Shown here: in pieces, positions 1 to 5,045 of the stretch
Numbering within the stretch: position 1 is the stretch's first letter
Layout of the letters: each line of letters begins with the position of its first letter
DNA from: Armatimonadota bacterium
GTDB lineage: Bacteria; Armatimonadota; Fimbriimonadia; Fimbriimonadales; Fimbriimonadaceae
Assembly (NCBI GenBank): GCA_023428805.1
Contig: JAEYWW010000141.1
Location: 1 to 10,557, forward strand
Length of the DNA: 10,557 nucleotides
Reading direction: 5' to 3'
Position numbers and translations under genes: made by a program
Notes under the pieces: model-generated
What the model was told of the DNA's origin: nothing
The model's input: only the letters and a program-made list of their open reading frames with translations
Database searches by the model: none

Positions 1-1804
1 CTCCATGAGTGAGCAGTGCATGGGCGGAGTCGTATCCTCCCGCGCTGTAGCCGAAAATTCCCACCCCCTTGCTGAGATCGAATTCTGAGTGTTTCTGCGC
101 CGCATCTTTAATCCACAACATTCGGTCAGGAAACCCGCCATCACCAAGATTCTTATAGGAAACGCTGTGGAATTTCATGCCTCTATGTGCTGTTCCCATG
201 GCGTCGATTTGGACAACGATAAAACCGAGTTCGGCCAGCATTTGACAGCGGTCATAGGGAGCCCAGGATTTTCTCACATATGCATCGTGAGGGCCGTTGT
301 AGATGTATTCAACAACGGGATACTTCCTGCTCTTGTCGAAGTTTGATGGCCTGTAAATCACGCCATAGATGTCAGTCACCCCATCGCGTGCCTTTGCTGC
401 AAACGACTCAGGCTCCTGGCCGCCGGACTTGCGCCAGGCCTCGATCTCCGCCTTCTCAAGCTCGGTGATCATCCTGCCTGTTTTCGCATCTCTCAGCACA
501 TGGATGGGAGCTTGATCGACACGTGAATAAGTGTCTGCAATCCAGCTTCCATCGGGAGAAACTGAGATTTGATGATGGGCAATTTCGGGAGTGAGGAGCA
601 CTGGCTCAGCGTCTTTGGTCAGATCAAGCCGGTAGGAATGAATGAAGTAGGGATCACGCCCCGGCTCCCTGCCGTTGGCTGAGAAGATGAGAAAATCATC
701 GGCGATGTAATCGACCGATCTGACAACCCAACTTCCCTTCGTGAGCTGTCGGATCACCGATCCATCTTTGGCATTGATCAGATAGAGATGGCGATATCCA
801 TCTCGCTCGCTGGCCCAGATAATTTTGTCCTGCCCGATATGGGCAATGAAGCTATAACTGGGCATCAAGAAGGTTGTGGTCTTTTCATCAATAATAGTGC
901 GCGAAGCTCCGGTTTCAGTATTGGTTTCAACGACCTTCTCATTTTGATAGCCTCTCACCAATCGCGTGTACCGCAGATATTTTCCATCATCAGACCACCA
1001 AGGTCTTACTGGAGCAAAGAGATTAAACGGATCGTCAGTTGCCTGGGTGACCTTTCCGCTCTCGATATTAATCAACAGCAGCTTATGTGTGTCCAGATCA
1101 TCACCCGGAAGTTCGTAGTTTTGCTCGACAAGCTCAGGCCGAACCCCTTCCTGTGGCACAGAACGGATTCGATACATCTTCTTTCGTTCGGCGGGTGTAG
1201 TTTGGAAGACTGCAATCACTTTTGAGTTGGGCGACCAATAAAAGATGTTGTATTGCCGAGTTGCCCCACCATCAAAGGTCAACTGTTTAGAGTTCTCCGA
1301 ACCATCCTGAAACAAGACAAGGTTCTCATAGACATTTCGAATTCGGTGTCTTCCATCAGGAGACAGGGAGGCCGAACGGGGCGGAGTGGGCGGCCCTGCT
1401 TCTTTCAGGACAGAGTTCTCCACGTCAAATTCCCAAGCTCGATCATAGGCGACGAAGCCGACAGTCTTCTCGCCAAGCCAACGAATCTGGCTCAACGGCA
1501 GTTTTGAGTGCTCAGACTCCAAGTTGAACTTTTGGAATTGGGCGGCGAGGGCGGCATGATCGAACGCAGGCCGCTTCTCGCCCGTTCGCGCATCAACAGA
1601 GAGATACTCGCTTCGCCCGTCAAGGCTCCTGGCATAGAACAAGGTTGACGAGGATGGCCATTGGAATTCGAGTTTGGCAAGTTTGGCCAGTGCGCCTTGT
1701 TCCGGGAGCCTGCGCGCGCGCTCAAAATCCTCTGGAGTTCCTTGTCCGTAGGCGACCGATGCCAGGCTGAAGGAGAGGAGTGCGGCGAGAAGATGGGAAC
1801 GCAT
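1..1804 (-). CDS. S9 family (DPP-IV-type) serine peptidase, secreted; 3' end cut by window edge
   Basis: This is a secreted prolyl-oligopeptidase-clan exopeptidase candidate; 601 residues are visible. Start ATG at 1804 is preceded by GAGG three bases upstream and opens directly into a signal peptide (residues 1-20: basic n-region, hydrophobic core, likely cleavage after AYG). Residues about 45-440 look like the DPPIV_N beta-propeller, with repeated SPDG/SPNS/SDDG turns and the hallmark WASERDGYRHLYL at 330-342. The alpha/beta-hydrolase domain starts near 470. Its visible elements are YNGP at 502-505 (Y502 is the expected oxyanion tyrosine), IDAMGT at 533-538, and the nucleophile elbow GYSAGG with Ser587. 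The catalytic Asp and His lie beyond the window. The acidic DWVYEE segment that binds the substrate N-terminus in classical DPP-IV is not seen before the WSPNS strand (190-194), so true dipeptidyl-peptidase activity is uncertain. It is transcribed divergently from the histidine kinase gene. Family assignment is firm; substrate is unknown. Confidence 0.9.
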   Translation of the reverse strand, partial: MRSHLLAALLSFSLASVAYGQGTPEDFERARRLPEQGALAKLAKLEFQWPSSSTLFYARSLDGRSEYLSVDARTGEKRPAFDHAALAAQFQKFNLESEHSKLPLSQIRWLGEKTVGFVAYDRAWEFDVENSVLKEAGPPTPPRSASLSPDGRHRIRNVYENLVLFQDGSENSKQLTFDGGATRQYNIFYWSPNSKVIAVFQTTPAERKKMYRIRSVPQEGVRPELVEQNYELPGDDLDTHKLLLINIESGKVTQATDDPFNLFAPVRPWWSDDGKYLRYTRLVRGYQNEKVVETNTETGASRTIIDEKTTTFLMPSYSFIAHIGQDKIIWASERDGYRHLYLINAKDGSVIRQLTKGSWVVRSVDYIADDFLIFSANGREPGRDPYFIHSYRLDLTKDAEPVLLTPEIAHHQISVSPDGSWIADTYSRVDQAPIHVLRDAKTGRMITELEKAEIEAWRKSGGQEPESFAAKARDGVTDIYGVIYRPSNFDKSRKYPVVEYIYNGPHDAYVRKSWAPYDRCQMLAELGFIVVQIDAMGTAHRGMKFHSVSYKNLGDGGFPDRMLWIKDAAQKHSEFDLSKGVGIFGYSAGGYDSAHALLTHG

Positions 1805-1939
1805 CAACCTCGTATTCTGGTCAGTTCAACAGTTTTTTCGCAAACACTGCCATCCAAGTCGTGCAAAAACCGCTTCCTACTGGGCAAAATTCATTGGTAA
1901 CAAATTCGCCATACACCACGTTGAATAAAACCGGGGCCA
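1805..1939. promoter_or_regulatory. Divergent intergenic spacer between peptidase and histidine kinase genes
   Basis: This 135-bp spacer separates two divergent start codons, so it must hold the 5' signals of both genes. It is AT-richer than its flanks, with a T-run near 1832-1838 and AATAAAA near 1924-1930. I could not find a -35/-10 pair with convincing sequence and spacing on either strand, and I see no open reading frame of its own. Confidence 0.35.
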
Positions 1940-3283
1940 ATGGTCCCAACTAGAGTCGCAATGCCCATCCTCATGAAGGCCGCTAATCCAATGCTCGATG
2001 CCATCCATCAGGCAACTTCCAAGTTGGCTGCGGTCGGCAACGTCAATGAAGTCCTTGAGGAAGTTCTGGCGATCTGCATTGAGGCGGTCGGCGCCCAGGG
2101 AGGAACAATCTATCTCCACGAGCCCGCCGCAAGAAAATTGCGATTTCTGCATGTCTTGCCAAAGGAGATTGCTCATAAATTGGAACGGCTGGATATTCCC
2201 GACGACTTCGGAGTCGCGGGGCAGGTCTTCCAATCGGGCAAAACCATCATCAACAGCTTCCCGTACGAAGGCGACCCGAACAGCCAGTCGATCAAGGAGA
2301 AAAGCGGGGTTGTAGTCCGCACAATGATGACCTCCCCCTTGCAGGTCAAAGGGCTGCCACCCATCGGAATCATCCAACTGGTCAACAAGCAGGGAGGGTT
2401 CACAGAAGACGACGAGGCGGTTCTTGAGACCGTTGGTTCAGTCTGCACACTTGCGGTGACCAACTCCCGCATGAGGGAGCAGTCGACGAGAGTCGCTTCC
2501 CTCGAAGGCATGGGGCGGGCGGCGCACGATCTCGCCAACAAAGCAGGCGTGCTGATGACATTCCTTCCGGACTTTGAGCGCAGCCTCAACGAGCTGCGGG
2601 GGACGCTGAGGCTGCAGGGAATCAAAGGCGAGGCAAATTTCTATATGGACATGCTGGAAGGCACATTCCGCGATGTCTTCTCACCCTACAGCGAGCGTGT
2701 TTACCGTTACGCCCGGTTGGTCAATGACCTGGCGGCCGGCAAAGAATTGAAGCCCAAGAGGAAGTTTCAATCTTTCGCGAGTGTCGTGACGGAGGCGGTC
2801 GAGTATATGGAGCCGCAAGCCAAGCGGAATTTCATCCAACTGAAGTGCGAAGCCGATTTTGACGCCCCCGAGTTTGAGTTTGATGACCTGTATGTCATCA
2901 GAATTACTGAGAATCTCGTCGGCAATGCAATCAAGGCGATGCGCGATCAGATACCGCCGACATGGATCGCAGAAAACTCGGATGACATGGATGCGGTCTT
3001 CGGCACGATTCACGTCTCGACTGAGTACAAGAATGACCACCATATCTTGAACGTAATCGACAATGGGCCGGGGCTTTCGCCTTCGACCATACGGGACATC
3101 CTTTCGGGAAGCGCCAAATCAAGCTGGGCGCAGAGCACCGGGACGGGCCTCGGCACCAAGGTGATCCTGGAACTGACCGAAGCCTTGGGGGGCACGATCT
3201 CGATCAAATCCCGCCTCGGCGAAGGCGCGACCTTTACGGTTGAATTTCCGGCGCAGGTTCCTTCCGCAGTTCGGCAATCCTGA
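1940..3283 (+). CDS. Soluble GAF-domain sensor histidine kinase
   Basis: This 447-residue protein has no membrane segment, so it is probably a cytoplasmic sensor kinase. A GAF domain spans about residues 20-175 and ends with N149-K150...F154...D158-E159, which fits the NKXnFX3DE signature of cyclic-nucleotide-binding GAF domains. The likely phospho-acceptor box is AAHDLAN with His196 (HDxxN form; the usual proline after Asn200 is a lysine). The HATPase_c domain follows: N-box ENLVGNA at 324-330, G1 box DNGPG at 374-378, and G2 box TGTGLG at 400-405. There is no receiver domain, and no response regulator gene lies in the window, so it looks like an orphan. Start choice is uncertain: ATG 1940 has GGGG five to eight bases upstream, while ATGs at 1961 and 1973 are in frame and would still keep the whole GAF domain. 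Its last 50 bases overlap the convergent PP2C gene. Confidence 0.88.
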   Translation: MVPTRVAMPILMKAANPMLDAIHQATSKLAAVGNVNEVLEEVLAICIEAVGAQGGTIYLHEPAARKLRFLHVLPKEIAHKLERLDIPDDFGVAGQVFQSGKTIINSFPYEGDPNSQSIKEKSGVVVRTMMTSPLQVKGLPPIGIIQLVNKQGGFTEDDEAVLETVGSVCTLAVTNSRMREQSTRVASLEGMGRAAHDLANKAGVLMTFLPDFERSLNELRGTLRLQGIKGEANFYMDMLEGTFRDVFSPYSERVYRYARLVNDLAAGKELKPKRKFQSFASVVTEAVEYMEPQAKRNFIQLKCEADFDAPEFEFDDLYVIRITENLVGNAIKAMRDQIPPTWIAENSDDMDAVFGTIHVSTEYKNDHHILNVIDNGPGLSPSTIRDILSGSAKSSWAQSTGTGLGTKVILELTEALGGTISIKSRLGEGATFTVEFPAQVPSAVRQS

Positions 3284-4085
3284 TGACCATCGCCGTTGCG
3301 TTGTCGCTCCCTCCGCCCGCCAAAGCCTGATTCACCAAAGCCCATGCCGCTGGGCCAGGTCCAGAAGATGCCAATGCCTGATGGATCGCATCATCGCCGA
3401 CATGATTTGTGATGCCATCAGAGCAGATCATATACATATCGTCTTCATGCAGAGGGATCATGAACACATCTGGAACAAGCGCTTCCTCAACCTGACCAAT
3501 TGCCCGCGTGATGGCGTGGCGATACTGCGACATTTCCGCATCCTCGCGGCTCATCGCTCCGCTTCGAACAGTTTCTTCCAGCCAGGTATGGTCAAGCGTG
3601 ATCTGGGTCAAGGCGCCATCACGCAACTGATAGATGCGGGAGTCGCCCACATGAGCGACGACCGCCTGATCCTGGATGACCAGAAGAGCACTCAGCGTGC
3701 AGCCCATCCCGCGACGTTGGGGAATCGTTCGGGCGACATCCAAGACAAATCGGTGAGCGGCAAGAACTGCCGCCCTCGCCGCCTCAACTGCGTTTGATGC
3801 AGGGTGAGTTCGGTAAACATCAATAAAAGTCTTGACCGCAAGTTCGCTGGCGAACTGCCCGGCTGCATGACCACCCATGCCGTCGCATACAATGAAGATC
3901 ATGCCCCGAGACGCCAATTCCGCATCATGGTCCGGGCTGTAGAACTCGTGCTTGTCCTCATTGTTGTCACGCACCCGCCCCATGTCAGTCTTGGCCGCGA
4001 CCTCCACAACGGGCCGCACCAGCAGTTCGACCACGGGCGCGATGGTCGCGGCATCAAATTCTGCGGTGATGTCCTCAGGAAGCAA
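3234..4085 (-). CDS. PP2C-family protein Ser/Thr phosphatase (Stp/PrpC type)
   Basis: This 283-residue soluble metal-dependent phosphatase is expected to remove phosphate from Ser/Thr residues modified by Hanks-type kinases. All the PP2C landmarks are present: RVRDNNED at 37-44, CDGMGGH at 67-73 (metal-binding Asp68), GCT at 128-130, VGDSR at 146-150, SDG with Asp223 at 222-224, and GSDNAT at 259-264 (Asp261). An N-terminal extension of about 25 residues precedes the domain. The start is a TTG at 4085: it has GGAGG six bases upstream, and the only downstream Met before the first motif (Met35) sits at the domain edge. The TTG lies inside the last codons of the FHA gene (11-nt overlap), which suggests translational coupling. 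The 3' end overlaps the convergent histidine kinase gene by 50 nt, yet both C-termini read naturally. This matches the Stp partners of PknB-like kinases; the kinase itself is not in this window. Confidence 0.93.
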   Translation of the reverse strand: MLPEDITAEFDAATIAPVVELLVRPVVEVAAKTDMGRVRDNNEDKHEFYSPDHDAELASRGMIFIVCDGMGGHAAGQFASELAVKTFIDVYRTHPASNAVEAARAAVLAAHRFVLDVARTIPQRRGMGCTLSALLVIQDQAVVAHVGDSRIYQLRDGALTQITLDHTWLEETVRSGAMSREDAEMSQYRHAITRAIGQVEEALVPDVFMIPLHEDDMYMICSDGITNHVGDDAIHQALASSGPGPAAWALVNQALAGGGSDNATAMVIRIAELRKEPAPEIQP

Positions 4086-4977
4086 ATCGCACCTCCACTT
4101 CCAGGGAACCCAGCCTCAGGCTGTCGCCCGGATGGAGTTGAGCGCGCTGCCCCTCATTCAATCTCGCCTCGTTCACAAATGTGCCGTTCGTCGAGCCGAT
4201 GTCGGTGATGAAGACGCCCGACTCACTCACTTCAACTTCGCCATGGCGACCAGAAACATACGGATTCGAGATGACCAAATCATTCTCTGCGCGTCGGCCA
4301 AGGGTGTGTCTGCCTGGTCGCAGTTCGAGGATTCCACCCTCAAAAGCCAGCGTCGCAACGGGCTTGCCAATGGTCGGCTGGGCATCCATCGCCGTAGTCC
4401 TGCCTCCCAGAGCCGCCAGCGTTTTATTCGCTTCGCCGGGCATGCTGAATGTCACCTCAAAGCCACCCAAGCTGATCTTGTCTCCAGAAGTCAGGGGTCG
4501 TGACTCCCCGGCTCCCAATCTTGATCCGTTGAGGGATGTGCCATTGGTGCTGCCGATATCCTCCAAGAAGACACCCCCCGAGTCCATTTTGATCTGAGCA
4601 TGACGACGGCTGATGCGCGTGTCTTCGAAACTGATATCGCCTTGCCGTCCCAGCACCTGAACCCCCATCCGCAGTTGATGCTCACGTCCAGATGCATCGA
4701 GAATGACGGGCAGTTGAACAGCGGGCGCGCCAAAGGCGTCGCCATCCAGCGACATTTCAAAGATCAGGCCGCAATCGACGCAGAAGGCAATCCCCGGAGG
4801 ATTGAATGCCTTGCAGACTGGGCATTGCACCGGTTTGATCGTCTGAGTAGCGTTCAGGCTGGGCGCACCCATGATCGTCCGATTCGGGTCCATAGAGGGC
4901 GGTGCCCCCATCATGGTCCGGTTGGGATCGGTGGTGGGTGCGGCGGGCATCGCCTGAGTGCGGTGCGCGTCGTTCAT
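4075..4977 (-). CDS. Tandem FHA-domain protein with zinc ribbon and N-terminal Thr-motif repeats
   Basis: This 300-residue cytoplasmic protein is expected to bind phospho-threonine. Residues 1-48 are low in complexity and carry two copies of DPNRT-(M/I)-MGAP at 17-26 and 30-39, then TQTIKP at 44-49. A four-cysteine zinc ribbon follows: C52-C55 and C66-C69. FHA1 spans about 98-180, with G110-R111, SRRH at 123-126 and STNGT at 143-147. A linker holds further Thr motifs (RTT at 193-195, PTIGKP at 201-206). FHA2 spans about 217-300, with G227-R228, SGRH at 242-245 and STNGTFVN at 262-269. Key FHA residues are intact in both. An in-frame TTG at 5022 would add 15 residues, but I prefer ATG 4977: AGAG lies just upstream and the extension looks like translated promoter. 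It is followed by the overlapping PP2C gene, so reader and eraser are probably one operon. The Thr repeats resemble phospho-acceptor sites in GarA/Odhl-like switches; that role is inferred. Confidence 0.9.
   Translation of the reverse strand: MNDAHRTQAMPAAPTTDPNRTMMGAPPSMDPNRTIMGAPSLNATQTIKPVQCPVCKAFNPPGIAFCVDCGLIFEMSLDGDAFGAPAVQLPVILDASGREHQLRMGVQVLGRQGDISFEDTRISRRHAQIKMDSGGVFLEDIGSTNGTSLNGSRLGAGESRPLTSGDKISLGGFEVTFSMPGEANKTLAALGGRTTAMDAQPTIGKPVATLAFEGGILELRPGRHTLGRRAENDLVISNPYVSGRHGEVEVSESGVFITDIGSTNGTFVNEARLNEGQRAQLHPGDSLRLGSLEVEVRFAS
4091..4096 (-). promoter_or_regulatory. Shine-Dalgarno site setting the TTG start of the PP2C gene
   Basis: The minus strand reads GGAGGT here, a near-perfect Shine-Dalgarno core six bases (from GGAGG) before the TTG at 4085. 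It lies within the codons for the last residues (EVEVR) of the upstream FHA protein. It is the main reason for choosing a TTG start for the phosphatase, which has no ATG or GTG at a suitable position. Confidence 0.75.
4861..4929 (-). repeat. Two imperfect in-frame 39-nt repeats encoding DPNRT-(M/I)-MGAP
   Basis: Two copies of a 10-residue motif, spaced 13 codons apart, occupy 4900-4929 and 4861-4890 near the start of the FHA gene. The peptides differ only at one position in the core (Met or Ile after the Thr). Several third-codon positions differ between the copies, so the peptide has been kept while the DNA drifted. This looks like selection on the Thr-containing motif rather than a recent duplication. 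Confidence 0.7.
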
Positions 4978-5045
4978 GGCTCTATTGTGCCCCAGCCGGA
5001 ACCTGATTACAACTCCAATCAAAGCGGGTACTCTGCCGAACCTGA
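4978..5045. promoter_or_regulatory. Short divergent promoter region for FHA-PP2C operon and DUF5695-like operon
   Basis: This 68-bp spacer serves two divergent operons. On the plus strand TTGTGC (4985-4990) and TACAAC (5008-5013) are 17 bp apart. On the minus strand TTGTAA (5012-5007) and CACAAT (4989-4984) are also 17 bp apart, so nearly the same bases could form face-to-face promoters. The hexamers match the sigma-70 consensus only three or four of six each. The minus-strand promoter would start transcription at about the ATG of the FHA gene. Treat it as a candidate only. Confidence 0.3.

Noticed and set aside
788..1507. Plus-strand frames of 145 and 84 codons in the left region
   Set aside because: They are antisense to the S9 peptidase, whose continuous minus-strand frame with signal peptide and catalytic serine explains the region.
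1877..2625. Minus-strand frames of 166 and 150 codons opposite the kinase GAF region
   Set aside because: The plus-strand GAF domain is clear and continuous here; the antisense translations show no domain.
4978..5022. N-terminal extension of the FHA protein from a TTG at 5022
   Set aside because: The extra 15 residues have no match to the motif-rich tail, overlap the shared promoter spacer, and ATG 4977 has AGAG upstream.
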